From assembly GCF_023169885.1 (NCBI RefSeq), contig NZ_AP025516.1:3947501-4011500 (forward strand): a stretch of DNA of 64,000 nucleotides. The letters are read 5' to 3'. This stretch comes from Desulfofustis limnaeus (GTDB lineage Bacteria > Desulfobacterota > Desulfobulbia > Desulfobulbales > Desulfocapsaceae). Under the pieces are notes generated by a model. It searched no databases, was not told where the DNA came from, and saw only the letters and a program-made list of their open reading frames with translations. Below are positions 44,272 to 54,414 of the stretch, one piece after another; positions within the stretch are counted from its first letter, which is position 1, and each line of letters opens with the position of its first letter. The translations under genes were made by a program, and so were the position numbers.

Positions 44272-46068
44272 ATGAAATTTCTGCACAGCGACGCTCTGCT
44301 TGACCTGTTGGTCAAAAAAAAAGTCATAACCGGCGAACAGCGCACCTTCATTAGTCTGGAGAAGGGGAAGCAGCGGCAAAAGCTGCTCAAACAGCAGGGC
44401 GGCAACGATCCTCTCGATCGTAACTATCCGGATCTGATCGACATCATTGTCTCGTTCAACCTGCAAAAGGCCGGAAGCGGGGAGATTGTGGTCGATGAAG
44501 AGACGATCATGCGGACGGTTGCCAGGGAGTTCAAGCTTCCTTTCAAAAAGCTCGATCCCCTCGAGTTGGACATGAACGTCGTCACCAAGACGATCCCGAA
44601 GAACTTTGCCATCAGCCATCTCTTGCTGCCGTTCAACGTTGTCGATGGCATGCTCGAGATGGCCGTCTACCACCCTGATTCGCAGACGGTGCTCAGCGAC
44701 ATCGAGCAGGCTAACCAGGTCAAGACCCGGCCCTATCTCGCCACCAAGTCGGAAATAAAGCGAATTCTTGCCGAGTTTTTTGGTTTCCAGACGTCGATCA
44801 GTGCCGCCGAGGACCAGTTTGGTTCGAGTCAGGGCGGGTCTTCGGTGGACATCGGTAATCTCGAACGTTACGTGAAGATCAGTTCCAAGGGCATTACTTC
44901 TTCAGACCAGCACATCAAGAACGCGGTCAACCATATCTTCAATTACGCCCTGGATCAGCGGGCCAGTGACATCCACATCGAGCCGAAGCGGGAGACCTGT
45001 GTGGTCCGCTTCCGTATCGACGGGGCCCTGCACACTATTTACAAATTGCCCAAAGTAGTCCATTCAGCCATCGTCAGCCGCATCAAGTTCCTTTCCCGAT
45101 TGGATATCGCCGAAAAAAGGCGACCCCAGGACGGCCGGATCAAGGTCGGAATCTCCGGCGGCAAGGACATCGAGATCAGGGTGTCGACCGTGCCGGTGTC
45201 GTTTGGCGAGAAAGCGGTGCTGCGGATCCTCGATCCCGACGTCATTTTCCAGTCAATCGATCATCTCGGTTTTTCGAAGCGCGATTACGCCGTCTTCAAG
45301 TCTTTCATGTACGCCCCGCACGGCATCATGCTGGTAACCGGCCCCACCGGCAGTGGTAAGTCGACCACCCTCTATTCGGCCCTCAAGACCATCGCCACCC
45401 CGGAGATAAACCTGGTGACGGTCGAGGACCCGGTGGAGATGGTCTACGAAGAGTTCAACCAAATTGCCGTGCAGCCGTTGATCGACGTGACCTTCTCCAC
45501 AATCTTGCGCAACATCCTGCGTCAGGACCCCGACGTTATCATGATCGGTGAGATCCGCGATTACGACACCGCCGCCCATGCGGTGCAGGCGGCGATGACC
45601 GGTCATCTGGTCTTTTCCACACTGCACACCAACGATGCCGTCTCGTCCATTGTCCGCTTGCGTGATCTGGGCCTGGAGCCGTTTTTGATCAGCTCGACCT
45701 TGCTCGGGGCCATGGCCCAGCGGCTGGTGAAAAAGATCTGCACCACGTGTGCCGAAGACTTCGAGATTGAAGAGGAGACCCTGTACAAGATGGGGTTCCC
45801 GGTGACGGGCAAGGGGACCATGACGCTCAAGCGCGGCACCGGCTGCCGGGAATGCCGCGGTACCGGCTACAAGGGGCGATGCGGTATTTTCGAGATTTTC
45901 CCATTGTCTATCCAGATGAAAGCGATGATTGCCGACGGTAAAAGCACCGAGGAGATGCGTCAGGTTGCCATTCGCGAAGGAATGACTACCTTACGCGAGG
46001 ACGCCTGGAAGAAGGTCCGGGCCGGCATTACCACCTATGAAGAGGCCATCAGGGTTACCGCCGAATAG
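44272..46068 (+). CDS. GspE/PilB-type secretion or pilus assembly ATPase
   Basis: A 598-residue hexameric ATPase that powers a type II secretion or type IV pilus system. The N-terminal MshEN-like domain (about 1-180) is followed by the N2 region ([20 protein letters not shown]), Walker [11 protein letters not shown] (about 358-366), the Asp box [20 protein letters not shown], Walker [13 protein letters not shown] and the His box [14 protein letters not shown] four-cysteine zinc module (CTTC and CREC) precedes the end. ATG 44272 is 5 nt after AAGGAG. No other pilus or secretion gene is nearby. Confidence 0.93.
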   Translation: MKFLHSDALLDLLVKKKVITGEQRTFISLEKGKQRQKLLKQQGGNDPLDRNYPDLIDIIVSFNLQKAGSGEIVVDEETIMRTVAREFKLPFKKLDPLELDMNVVTKTIPKNFAISHLLLPFNVVDGMLEMAVYHPDSQTVLSDIEQANQVKTRPYLATKSEIKRILAEFFGFQTSISAAEDQFGSSQGGSSVDIGNLERYVKISSKGITSSDQHIKNAVNHIFNYALDQRASDIHIEPKRETCVVRFRIDGALHTIYKLPKVVHSAIVSRIKFLSRLDIAEKRRPQDGRIKVGISGGKDIEIRVSTVPVSFGEKAVLRILDPDVIFQSIDHLGFSKRDYAVFKSFMYAPHGIMLVTGPTGSGKSTTLYSALKTIATPEINLVTVEDPVEMVYEEFNQIAVQPLIDVTFSTILRNILRQDPDVIMIGEIRDYDTAAHAVQAAMTGHLVFSTLHTNDAVSSIVRLRDLGLEPFLISSTLLGAMAQRLVKKICTTCAEDFEIEEETLYKMGFPVTGKGTMTLKRGTGCRECRGTGYKGRCGIFEIFPLSIQMKAMIADGKSTEEMRQVAIREGMTTLREDAWKKVRAGITTYEEAIRVTAE

Positions 46069-46106
46069 CTAGAGCTATTCGACGGAACGCCCGCCGATAT
46101 AATCGC

Positions 46107-46565
46107 ATGAGTATCAAAATCGTTGCCCGTAACAAGAAGGCCTACCACGACTTCCATATCGACTCGACGCTCGAGGCGGGCATGGTGCTCAGTGGCCCCG
46201 AGGTCAAGTCGCTGCGTGCCGGCAAGGCCAACCTGAAGGACGGCTACGCCAAGATCAACGAGCGTGGCGAGGCGGTCCTGTATAATGTTCATATCTCGGT
46301 ATACAGCCATGCCACGCACAACCCGAACGATCCGCTGCGCATCCGCAAGCTGCTGTTGCACAAACGGGAGATTCGCAAACTGATCGGCAAGCTGCGGGAG
46401 AAGGGCCTTGCGCTGATCCCGCTGAAGATATATTTTAATGGAAAGGGTAAGGCTAAAGTTGAACTCGGCCTGGCCCGCGGCAAACGCCAGTATGACAAAC
46501 GAGCGGCGCTGAAAGAACAGCAATCCAATCGTGAAATCGAACGGGCCATGCGCCGCAACGAATAA
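46107..46565 (+). CDS. smpB: SsrA-binding protein
   Basis: A 152-residue partner of tmRNA in ribosome rescue. It opens [14 protein letters not shown] and has [55 protein letters not shown] and the basic C-terminal tail [19 protein letters not shown] that enters the empty decoding site. It is complete. Normally smpB stands next to ssrA; here an IS630-type element has landed between them. Confidence 0.97.
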   Translation: MSIKIVARNKKAYHDFHIDSTLEAGMVLSGPEVKSLRAGKANLKDGYAKINERGEAVLYNVHISVYSHATHNPNDPLRIRKLLLHKREIRKLIGKLREKGLALIPLKIYFNGKGKAKVELGLARGKRQYDKRAALKEQQSNREIERAMRRNE

Positions 46566-46594
46566 CCGGCACAACCAATCAACAAATCAACCTG

Positions 46595-47756
46595 TAATTC
46601 CAATTTGCATTCAAAATGATCTTAATATACAATATGTCTGGAACGTTTTCCCAGAACACCTCAACAGGGGAGGCGCAGGCATATTATGGCAAGGCCAGCA
46701 CAACTTACCACGGCAATGGAAAGGGTCGCCCAGCAACAGATTCAGGAGGCCAAAACTGCCAGGGAGCTTCGTACGGGACTCAGCGTGCTGATCCCCAAGA
46801 AATGCGGCTGCTCGAACGCCTTGGTTGGAGAACTCCTCGGCGTGGGCATTGCAACAGTCGTGCGGATGCAGCGAGAAATTCGCGAACAAGTTGCCGGTAT
46901 CACCAAGCAGAAAGAATCCTGGGGTGGACGACGACGACAGCTGATGACGTTTGTGGAAGAGCAAGCTTTTCTTGAACCGTGGATAGCTGCATCGGAGAGC
47001 GGTGGCGTCTTGATTGTCCCGCCGCTTCATAAGGCGCTGGAGCAGCGCCTGGGACGAACGGTCCATCCTTCGACGGTGTATCGGCTGCTCGCTCGCCACG
47101 GATGGCGCAAGGTAGAACCTGACACCTGCCATCCGAAGCGTGACGTCGAGGCGCAGGATACTTTTAAAAAAACTTCGCACAAACAGTGGCAGAAGCGCTA
47201 ACCAGGAACAGCAAAGGCTTGCCCGCACGTCTGATGTTCCAGGATGAAGCGCGCTTCGGCCGGTTGAGCGATCCTCGTCGTTGCTGGGCGCCCTGGCCGA
47301 TCCGTCCGCTGGTGCGGAAAACGCTAATCCGTGAGTATGTATATGCGTATGCCGCGGTGACTCCGGCCGACGGTCACCTCGAATGGATGCTGGCTGACGA
47401 TATGGCCGCCAAAACCATGGGGCTGTTCTTGCGACAAGTCGCACAGAACCACCCCAACGAGTTTGTGATAATGGTGCTGGATGGTGCTCCATCGCACCGT
47501 TCCCGTGAGTTGGAGATACCGGAGCAGATGGCTTTGATACGGTTACCTCCCTACTCTCCGGAATTGAACCCAGCCGAACGTTTATGGGATGAACTCCGAG
47601 AAAAGGAATTTGCCAATAAGGTCTTTGACTCTCTCGAAGCTGCCGTAATTCAGCTGGCCCTCGGCCTGTGGCGCTTGGAAAGCGCCCCGGCAGCGACTCA
47701 GTCCTTGACTGGTTGGCAGTGGATATTAGAATCATCTTGGTTGCGAAATAGAATAA
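46595..47756 (+). mobile_element. IS630-type element between smpB and ssrA
   Basis: About 1.16 kb. Its ends (46595-46631 and the complement of 47720-47756) match at 27 of 37 positions, including GATGAT-like and TAATAT blocks at equal offsets. The exact target TA could not be fixed. It carries a transposase in two overlapping frames. The right end stops about 11 nt before the mature tmRNA 5' end. Confidence 0.8.
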
Positions 47757-47764
47757 GCTCATAG
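46686..47764 (+). CDS. IS630-type transposase in two frames joined by -1 frameshift
   Basis: The first frame (46686-47201) encodes the helix-turn-helix part (VGELLGVGIATVVRMQREIR). The second (about 47170-47764) encodes the catalytic part: RLMFQDEARFGR (first Asp/Glu), FVIMVLDGAPSHRS (second Asp) and YSPELNPAERLWDELREKEF (Glu). At 47166-47172 is AAAAAAA after TTTT. Slipping one base back there joins DTFKK to NFAQTVAEAL with no gap. This is a classic programmed -1 site, though a simple frameshift mutation is possible. The stop codon (47762-47764) lies beyond the inverted repeat, 3 nt before the tmRNA. Confidence 0.85.
47705..47732 (+). promoter_or_regulatory. Possible outward promoter at the IS630 right end driving ssrA
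   Basis: TTGACT (47705-47710) and TAGAAT (47727-47732) are separated by 16 nt inside the element's right end. Transcription would start near 47739, about 29 nt upstream of the mature tmRNA, a suitable substrate for RNase P. The insertion moved any native promoter more than 1.1 kb away. Confidence 0.4.
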
Positions 47765-47767
47765 GAG

Positions 47768-48132
47768 GGGGGCGAAACGGATTCGACGGGGATGTGTAAG
47801 CTCACTGTTGCATGCCGAGCTTCTACTGGCTCGTAAAACTGGTAGAACTTAAATATAATCGCAGACGATTATAACTACGCAGTAGCAGCTTAACCGCTGT
47901 CATACTGCCGTCCCACCGGTTGCCGCCCGCGCGGCCGGATTCGGGGCGTCGACTCAGCGGGCTGGCTCCCGGGCGGTTGCCTGTCTGCCAGGGAGCGAGA
48001 CCTTACCGGCTGGCCTCAGGAAATCTAGGTTCCGACTGAGTTCCCGAGGCGAGATTAAAGTACGGAACTAAGCATGTAGATACGGGAGGGGAGCATTTCC
48101 GGACGCGGGTTCGACTCCCGCCGCCTCCACCA
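47768..48132 (+). ncRNA. ssrA: tmRNA
   Basis: A one-piece tmRNA of 365 nt. The 5' GGGGGCG pairs with CGCCTCC before ACCA at the 3' end. GATTCGACGGGGATG follows the 5' stem, and the T-arm is CGGGTTCGACTCCCG. The tag frame begins at GCA 47861 and ends TAA 47893, encoding ADDYNYAVAA. With the charged alanine the degradation tag is A-ADDYNYAVAA, ending in the protease signal AVAA. All pseudoknot regions appear present. The gene is bounded by a transposon upstream and by an integrase fragment downstream. Confidence 0.96.
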
Positions 48133-48230
48133 AGTAGTTGATATAATTGAGGAAATAGTCGATCCTCAAGCCGAAAGCCCATCTTTATCCACTCTCATTA
48201 TCCACAAGGTAATGACCGAGGGGGTTAAGC

Positions 48231-48476
48231 ATGGGCTTTTCTGTTTCACAGCCGTCGTACCTGTACCAGAGTTCTTCCGGGTATATCTTCCGCTTACGTG
48301 TTCCCACTGATCTGAGACCGGTTGTCGGCAAGACCAAGTTCCGGTATTCTCTGCGCACTGGTGCTTTGAGAACGGCAAAGAGCCGTGCTCGGGCGATGGC
48401 GGGGTACGTTCAGCAATTATTCATGACGGTGAGGAGTGGGATGTCTGAGTTGACGCAGGAGCAGTCTCAAAATTAA
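48231..48476 (+). pseudogene. Truncated tyrosine-recombinase (integrase) N-terminus
   Basis: 81 codons matching the start of phage/island integrases with a DUF6538-like arm-binding domain: PSYLYQSSSGYIFRLRVPTDL and YSLRTGALRTAKSRARAM. The core-binding and catalytic parts are missing; the frame stops soon after. It lies 98 nt past the tmRNA 3' end, in the usual place and direction for an integrase whose element used ssrA as attachment site. GAGGGGG precedes the ATG. Confidence 0.75.
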
Positions 48477-48632
48477 TATTGAATTCAATTCTTTAGAAGC
48501 GAATTCGGACTTGTTTTTTTTCTTCTTGGTCGGGAAAAATGGAAGGAAAAGAGGGAATCGTGCCAAGATACTTCGCCGGTCACAAACTCTTGTGCCTGCC
48601 ATGCCAGTATCACCGCCGGCAACCTGGCACCG

Positions 48633-49754
48633 TCAAGCCATCGTCGCCAGCGTCTTGCGAAACCGCCCCAGGGAAAGAGCGAACAATGATACCCCAATCA
48701 GAACCAGGCTGAGAAACTGCGGCCAGACCACCTCAAAGCCGGCGCCACGGAACAAAATGGCTTGGCCCAGCATGACGAAGTGGGTGTTCGGCGCCGCCAG
48801 CATGACTGCTTGCACGAAGTCGGGCATGCTCTCCCGGGGAGTGGTGCCGCCGGAGAGGACTTGGAGCGGCAGCAGGATCAGCATCATCAACAGGCCGAAT
48901 TGAGGCATCGAGCGGGCCAGGGTGCCGAGGAATATCCCCAGGGAGGTGGTGGCGAACAGGTGCAGCGTCGTGCCGGCAAGAAACAGCGGGATGGAACCTT
49001 GGATCGGGATGGAGAGCGCCCCCTGAATGACAAAGACCAGTGAACAGACTGAGCCAACCAGCGACACCAGTGCCATGGCCCACACCTTGGCGGCCATGAT
49101 TTCGAAGGGAGTGACCGGCATGACCAGCAGATGCTCCACCGTGCCATGCTCCCGTTCGCGGATTAGCGCGGCACCAGTGAGGATGAGGGAGAGCATGGTG
49201 ATTTTGTTGATGAGTTCATTGATCGCCCCGAACCAGGTCTTGTTCAACTCGGGGTTGAAGCGAACCCTCAGGGCCAGATCCACCGGCGATGCCGTGTCAA
49301 AGCGGTGTCTCTGCAGAAAGGCGGCCACCTCGCCCCCGATAATGGCTTGGACGTAGCTGTTGCCGGTAAAGGCCTGGCTCATCCTGGTGGCATCGATATT
49401 GAGCTGGATGACCGGACTGCGGCCGGCCAGGACATCGCGCTGGAAATGGGGAGGGATGTTGAGGGCGAAGGTGTCGAGTCCGGCATCCATCCGCGCATCC
49501 ATTTCGGCCTGGGTGATCAGGGCCGGCGGGGTGAAATACGGTGGAAAGAAGGCGTCGACAATCCGCCTCGAGAGTTGGGAGCTGTCCTCGTCGACAATGG
49601 AGATCGGCGCCTTGTGCAGGGTCTCCGGCATGGCCGTAGCGGCGCTGTGGATGGAGACGGTGAAGGCATAGACGATCAACACCAGCATCACCGGGTCGCG
49701 CAGCAGGCTGCGCAACTCCTTGATGCCGAGATGGAAGATATTGGCCGGCCGCAT
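48633..49754 (-). CDS. ABC-2 type exporter permease (YhhJ-like)
   Basis: A 373-residue inner-membrane permease: one N-terminal helix, a large external domain (about 45-175; ISIVDEDSSQLSRRIVDAFF), then five helices (ALVSLVGSVCSLVFV, FGLLMMLILLPLQVLSGG). LIREREHGTVEHLLVMPVTP is the ABC-2 coupling element. It follows RbbA by 1 nt. With RbbA and the HlyD-type adaptor it should form a drug or bile-salt-like efflux system of the YhiI-RbbA-YhhJ kind. Confidence 0.92.
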   Translation of the reverse strand: MRPANIFHLGIKELRSLLRDPVMLVLIVYAFTVSIHSAATAMPETLHKAPISIVDEDSSQLSRRIVDAFFPPYFTPPALITQAEMDARMDAGLDTFALNIPPHFQRDVLAGRSPVIQLNIDATRMSQAFTGNSYVQAIIGGEVAAFLQRHRFDTASPVDLALRVRFNPELNKTWFGAINELINKITMLSLILTGAALIREREHGTVEHLLVMPVTPFEIMAAKVWAMALVSLVGSVCSLVFVIQGALSIPIQGSIPLFLAGTTLHLFATTSLGIFLGTLARSMPQFGLLMMLILLPLQVLSGGTTPRESMPDFVQAVMLAAPNTHFVMLGQAILFRGAGFEVVWPQFLSLVLIGVSLFALSLGRFRKTLATMA

Positions 49755-49755
49755 G

Positions 49756-52524
49756 TCAGCGCTCCTGCTTCCTGAGCAGCGCAGCGCCCAGAACCGTCAA
49801 CACCGGCACGGCCACCAGCAGAGGGAGAAACGCCGCCTGGAGATCATCGAACCCGAGCCCCTTGGAAAAGGTGCCGCGGGCTATGGTCAGAAAGTGGGTG
49901 GTCGGATAGATCCGACCGAAAGCGGCGCCGATTCCCGACAGCGAAGAAACCGGGTCGATCATCCCCGAAAACTGCACCGCCGGCAGAATGGTCAGGACGG
50001 CGGTGCCGAACAGGGCTGCGACCTGGCTGCGCATGAAGGTGGAGATCACCAGCCCCAGGGAGGTGGCGACGATGACATAGAGCAAGGCGGCACAGGCAAG
50101 GCTCAGGAAACTCCCCTTGACCGGTACCTCGAACAGGACGACGGCCATGGCGGTGAGCATCAGAAAGTTGACCATGGCCATCAGAATGTAGGGTATCTGT
50201 TTGCCGAGCAGGAATTCCAGCCGAGTCACCGGCGTGACGTAGAGGTTGACGATCGAACCCAATTCCTTTTCCCGGACCACCGACAGTGCGCTCAAGATCG
50301 CCGGGATCAACATCAACAGAATCGGAATCACCGCCGGGACCATGGCCGGCAGGCTCTTCACGTCCGGGTTGTAGCGGAAGCGGGTCTCGATGGTGGCCGC
50401 TCCCGCGGTTGCCGTGACGCCGGAGGTCTGTCGCGCCCGGGCAGCCAACCAGTGGGAATGCATCCCCTCGACGTAGCCGCGTACGGTTTCCGCTCGGGTC
50501 GGCATGGCCCCGTCAATCCAGGCGCCGATGGCAACCGGGGTACCGCGCTGGATGTCCCGGGCGAAACCGGGCGGCAGCTCGATCGCCAGACTGATCTCAC
50601 CGGCCCGCATGCGTCGATCCAACTCGGCGTAATCACGGAGAGGAGGATGTTCGATGAAGTAGCGCGACCCGGCAAGATTGAGGACGTAATCGCGGCTGAT
50701 GGCAGTCTGATCCCGGTCGAGTACCGCAAAGGCGAGATCCTCAACGTCCATAGTTATACCGTAGCCCAGCACGAGCATCAGGATGACGCTGCCAAGCAGG
50801 GCCAGGGTCAGGCGGATCGGATCACGCTGCAGCTCAAGGGATTCGCGCCGGGTATAGCTGAGAAGGCGACGGAAACTAAACCTGCCTTCTCTTCCGCCCA
50901 CGGCCCGGGGCTGCTCCCCGGTCCGGGAAGGAACAACGGCGATTTCCCCGCCATCCACCGCGAGTCTCTTTCCCTCTGCAGCCGCCGCCTCTTCGAGATA
51001 CCTGATGAAGGCCTCCTCCAGCGTCCCGACCCCGCGCTTTTCGATCAACGCCGCCGGCGAGTCGCTGACCAGCACCCGACCGGCATGCATCAGCGAGATC
51101 CGGTCGCAACGTTCGGCCTCGTTCATGAAATGGGTGGAGATGAAGATCGTCACCCTGTCCTGCCGCGCCAGGTCGATCATCATCTGCCAGAAGGCGTCCC
51201 GGGCCATCGGATCCACCCCGGAAGTCGGTTCGTCGAGAATCAGCATTTCCGGCCCGTGGATCATCGCCACCGCCAGGGAGAGCCGCTGCCTCAGGCCAAG
51301 CGGCAGGGCGTTGGGAAGTTTCTCCATGACCTCACGCAGGCCGAAGCGTTGCCCCATCTCCTGCACCCGGGCGGCAATGCGCTCCTCCGGAATCTTGAAC
51401 AGGCGGGCATGGAGAATTAGGTTCTGCCGCACCGTCAACTCGCCGTAGAGGGAGAAGGACTGGGTCATATACCCGACCCGCCGCCTGGTGTCGATATCAT
51501 GCGGGTCGACCGGATGGCCGAACAGCCAGGCTTTCCCTCCGCTGGCAGGCAACAGGCCGGTCAACATTTTCATCGTGGTGGTCTTGCCGCAGCCGTTGGA
51601 ACCCAGGAAACCGAAAATCTCCCCCCGGTCGATGCGGAAGCTCACCTGATCGACGGCAGTGAAATTGCCGAAGCGCATGGTCAGGTTGTGGGCCTCGATG
51701 GCGGCCTCGACTTCTGCGTCGATCCGGCGGGGCGGGATGGTGACCGGGTGGTAACCGTCGCGCTGCGACTGAGGCAGCAATGCGATGAACGTTTCCTCCA
51801 GTGTCGCGGTGCCGGTCTGGGCCAGCAGGGACTCCGGGGCGCCGGTGGCGAGCACCCGCCCGCCATTCATCGCCACCAGCCAGTCGAACCGCGCTGCCTC
51901 CTCCATGTAGGCGGTGGCGACCAGGACACTCATGCCTGGGTTTTTGTCTCGGATACGTTCGACCAGACTCCAGAACTGGCGGCGCGACAACGGATCGACG
52001 CCGGTGGTGGGCTCGTCGAGGAGCAGGAGTTGCGGGTCGTGGATCAGGGCACAGCAGAGACCCAGTTTCTGTTTCATACCGCCGGAGAGCTTACCGGCAG
52101 GACGACCGGCAAAAGGCCCCAGGCCAGTCGTCTGCAACAGCTCACCTATGCGCCGCTCGCGCTCCTGACGGTCATGGCCGAACAGGCGGGCGAAGAAATC
52201 AACATTCTCGAACACCGACAGCGTCGGATAGAGATTCCGGCCCAATCCCTGAGGCATGTAAGCGACCTGCGGACAGACCAGCTGACGATGGCCCCGGTCG
52301 GCCATGCTGCCACCCAATACATGAACCTGACCGGTCTGGATCCGCCTTGAACCGGCAATCAGGGAAAACAGCGTCGACTTGCCGACACCATCGGGGCCGA
52401 TGATCCCGACCATGCAGCCGGCCGGCACGTCAAGGTTGACAGCATCCAGCGCCAGGGTCCTGCCGTAGCGCTGGCTGACCCCCAGCAGGCGCGCGACCGG
52501 TGAATTGGCCTGGCAACTGTTCAT
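49756..52524 (-). CDS. Fused double-ATPase/permease exporter (RbbA/YhiH-like)
   Basis: A 922-residue protein with two ABC ATPase domains and an ABC-2 membrane domain. Domain 1 (about 10-240): Walker [12 protein letters not shown], signature [11 protein letters not shown], Walker [14 protein letters not shown]. Domain 2 (about 280-510): [13 protein letters not shown], a weak signature [11 protein letters not shown], and [12 protein letters not shown]. Residues 570-922 hold the permease with an external loop. The E. coli relative was described as ribosome-associated, but the gene context here points to export. Its start overlaps the hlyD-type stop as ATGA. Confidence 0.92.
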   Translation of the reverse strand: MNSCQANSPVARLLGVSQRYGRTLALDAVNLDVPAGCMVGIIGPDGVGKSTLFSLIAGSRRIQTGQVHVLGGSMADRGHRQLVCPQVAYMPQGLGRNLYPTLSVFENVDFFARLFGHDRQERERRIGELLQTTGLGPFAGRPAGKLSGGMKQKLGLCCALIHDPQLLLLDEPTTGVDPLSRRQFWSLVERIRDKNPGMSVLVATAYMEEAARFDWLVAMNGGRVLATGAPESLLAQTGTATLEETFIALLPQSQRDGYHPVTIPPRRIDAEVEAAIEAHNLTMRFGNFTAVDQVSFRIDRGEIFGFLGSNGCGKTTTMKMLTGLLPASGGKAWLFGHPVDPHDIDTRRRVGYMTQSFSLYGELTVRQNLILHARLFKIPEERIAARVQEMGQRFGLREVMEKLPNALPLGLRQRLSLAVAMIHGPEMLILDEPTSGVDPMARDAFWQMMIDLARQDRVTIFISTHFMNEAERCDRISLMHAGRVLVSDSPAALIEKRGVGTLEEAFIRYLEEAAAAEGKRLAVDGGEIAVVPSRTGEQPRAVGGREGRFSFRRLLSYTRRESLELQRDPIRLTLALLGSVILMLVLGYGITMDVEDLAFAVLDRDQTAISRDYVLNLAGSRYFIEHPPLRDYAELDRRMRAGEISLAIELPPGFARDIQRGTPVAIGAWIDGAMPTRAETVRGYVEGMHSHWLAARARQTSGVTATAGAATIETRFRYNPDVKSLPAMVPAVIPILLMLIPAILSALSVVREKELGSIVNLYVTPVTRLEFLLGKQIPYILMAMVNFLMLTAMAVVLFEVPVKGSFLSLACAALLYVIVATSLGLVISTFMRSQVAALFGTAVLTILPAVQFSGMIDPVSSLSGIGAAFGRIYPTTHFLTIARGTFSKGLGFDDLQAAFLPLLVAVPVLTVLGAALLRKQER

Positions 52525-53609
52525 GGTCGCGCCGTCGATGCCCCAGGCAGTTTGACCTGCAGGTGGGCGGGCCAGGCGCGGTTCTGGTCCAGACGGACAT
52601 ACGCCATGCCGGGCAGTCCCGTTTTCACCCGGGTTATATTGCTTTTCAGCAGATCGGGATCGATGCGAGCCTTGACCCGGAACATCAGTTTCTCCCGCTC
52701 ACTGGCCGTTTCCACGGTCTTGGGGGTAAACTGGGCGACATCGGCAACAAAGGAGATCCGTGCCGGAATGACAAACTGCGGGGCGGCGTCGAGCACCAGA
52801 CGCACTTCCGAGCCAAGTTTGATTTTACCGGCAGCAGCGGTGGGGAGGAAAAACGTCATGTACACATCCCCGAGATTGACCAGATTGAGAATCCTGCCGC
52901 CTCCGGCCAGAATTTCACCCGGCTGGGCCACCCGATATTGAACCCGGCCATCGCAGGGCGCCTTGAGGAGGCACTCTTCGATATCGATCTGCAATCGTTC
53001 GATACTGGCTTGAGCCGCCGTGATTGCCGACTGACTGCCGAGCAGTTGCGATCTGGCCGTTATGACCGCCGCCTCGGTTGCGGCAATCTGGGCCTCGGCA
53101 GCACCGACGGCTGCCTGGCCACTGAGGAAACGGGCACGAACGTCATCGAGCTCTTGAACTGCCACCGCCTCTGTTTTCACCAGGACCTCAAAGCGATGCA
53201 GGCGTCTTCGCAACGCCTCCAATTCGGCCTGGCGCTGGACAAGCTGAGCCGTCGCCGCCTCCTTTTCGCTCAGTTTCTGGTTGACCTGACTCCGAGCCGT
53301 TTCGACGGCAAACTGCGCCTGCTGCAACTGGGCCTCGGCCCCGCGCCGTTGCGCCTCCAACTGCTGGGTGTTCATGCGGGCCAGAATCTGACCGGCAGTC
53401 ACAAAATCACCCTCATCCACCAGGATTTCTTCGATGCGGCCGGCACTCTTGGCGGCGATATCGACCTCGACCGCCTCGATCCGGCCGTTGCCACTGGCCA
53501 GACCGTCCTCCGCTGTTTCCGGTTGCAGGTATTGCCAACAGACAAAGGCACCGGCACCGACGGCGAGAGCGACGATCAGCCAGAGCAGTTTTCCTTGCTG
53601 ATAATCCAT
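52521..53609 (-). CDS. HlyD-family periplasmic adaptor (membrane fusion protein)
   Basis: A 362-residue adaptor. It has an N-terminal anchor ([18 protein letters not shown]), a first lipoyl half ([20 protein letters not shown]), a long coiled-coil hairpin (about 85-210), a second lipoyl half ([17 protein letters not shown]) and a beta-barrel domain. ATG 53609 (MDYQQGK) has GGAGG upstream; the frame is open further but overlaps the regulator gene. It would link the RbbA/YhhJ pump to an outer-membrane channel encoded elsewhere. Confidence 0.92.
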   Translation of the reverse strand: MDYQQGKLLWLIVALAVGAGAFVCWQYLQPETAEDGLASGNGRIEAVEVDIAAKSAGRIEEILVDEGDFVTAGQILARMNTQQLEAQRRGAEAQLQQAQFAVETARSQVNQKLSEKEAATAQLVQRQAELEALRRRLHRFEVLVKTEAVAVQELDDVRARFLSGQAAVGAAEAQIAATEAAVITARSQLLGSQSAITAAQASIERLQIDIEECLLKAPCDGRVQYRVAQPGEILAGGGRILNLVNLGDVYMTFFLPTAAAGKIKLGSEVRLVLDAAPQFVIPARISFVADVAQFTPKTVETASEREKLMFRVKARIDPDLLKSNITRVKTGLPGMAYVRLDQNRAWPAHLQVKLPGASTARP

Positions 53610-53752
53610 CAAAGGCCTCCATATTGATGAACAGCATGTTCCATGGTCACGCATCGAATCATACAATCGTACAAATCGCCGTACTGCCGGGGCGTCGTCT
53701 TCGGTTCTATCGAAGGCAGATTTCGGCAGCGCTCGACGTACTCGTCCAGCAC

Positions 53753-54391
53753 CTACTCGCCGGCAGGGTGGTGCTGGCATGCACCCAGGCGCAGCAGATT
53801 GATGACATGCCTGGCCAGCACATCAGGCTGGTCGTGTTCCGGCCTGTATCCCGGCATGAACTTACGGATCTGTCGCCCTTCAAAAGGAATGAGCACCAGA
53901 CTGACGATCGACATGGACAGCAGGTAGGGATCGCAGCGACAATCCAATCCGGTTACCAATCGGTGGACGACGAGAAAGAGATCCTTCAGGACATGGGCCG
54001 CTAGCTTTTGCTGCCGCTTCTCTTCGCTGTCGAGTCGCACCCATTGAATAAGACGGAGAAAAACCTCATCCTTCGCCGCCAGATGGGCCAGGTTGGTGAC
54101 GAATTTCTCCAGCCGCACCCACGGCGCATCAGAGTCGTTGAGATCGATCAGCAGGGCCGCCGACTTTTCCCTGAACTCATGGGCTACGACCTCGAGATAG
54201 AGGTGATCCTTGTCGGAAAAATGGTAGTAAATCGCTGCCGGGGTGAGTCCGCAGGCCGCGGCGACATCCCGCATGGAAACATCATAGTAGCCAAACTCGG
54301 CGAAGAGGGGCACCGACAACTCCAGAATCTCTTCCCGTGTTCTTCTCTTGCCTGTACCCTGCCCCATCGAATCATCCTGGTTAAGAGCCAT
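53753..54391 (-). CDS. TetR-family regulator
   Basis: A 212-residue repressor. The DNA-binding domain (18-65) reads TREEILELSVPLFAEFGYYD and AAACGLTPAAIYYHFSDKD. The ligand-binding part is the CecR/YbiH-like type often found ahead of HlyD-ABC operons. It is the first gene of the export operon, 143 nt before hlyD, and an 18-bp palindrome lies just upstream of its start, so self-repression of the whole unit is likely. Confidence 0.92.
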   Translation of the reverse strand: MALNQDDSMGQGTGKRRTREEILELSVPLFAEFGYYDVSMRDVAAACGLTPAAIYYHFSDKDHLYLEVVAHEFREKSAALLIDLNDSDAPWVRLEKFVTNLAHLAAKDEVFLRLIQWVRLDSEEKRQQKLAAHVLKDLFLVVHRLVTGLDCRCDPYLLSMSIVSLVLIPFEGRQIRKFMPGYRPEHDQPDVLARHVINLLRLGACQHHPAGE

Positions 54392-54396
54392 TCCAA

Positions 54397-54414
54397 ATTA
54401 AACGAACGTTTAAT
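54397..54414 (-). promoter_or_regulatory. Palindromic TetR operator
   Basis: ATTAAACG-AA-CGTTTAAT is a perfect 8+2+8 inverted repeat ending 6 nt before the tetR start codon. Its size and place match CecR-type operators. Confidence 0.75.

Noticed and set aside
49720-51420. A 566-codon open frame antisense to the RbbA-like gene
   Set aside because: The composition is His/Gln/Arg/Asp repeats typical of mirrored frames; the minus-strand gene has clear ABC motifs.
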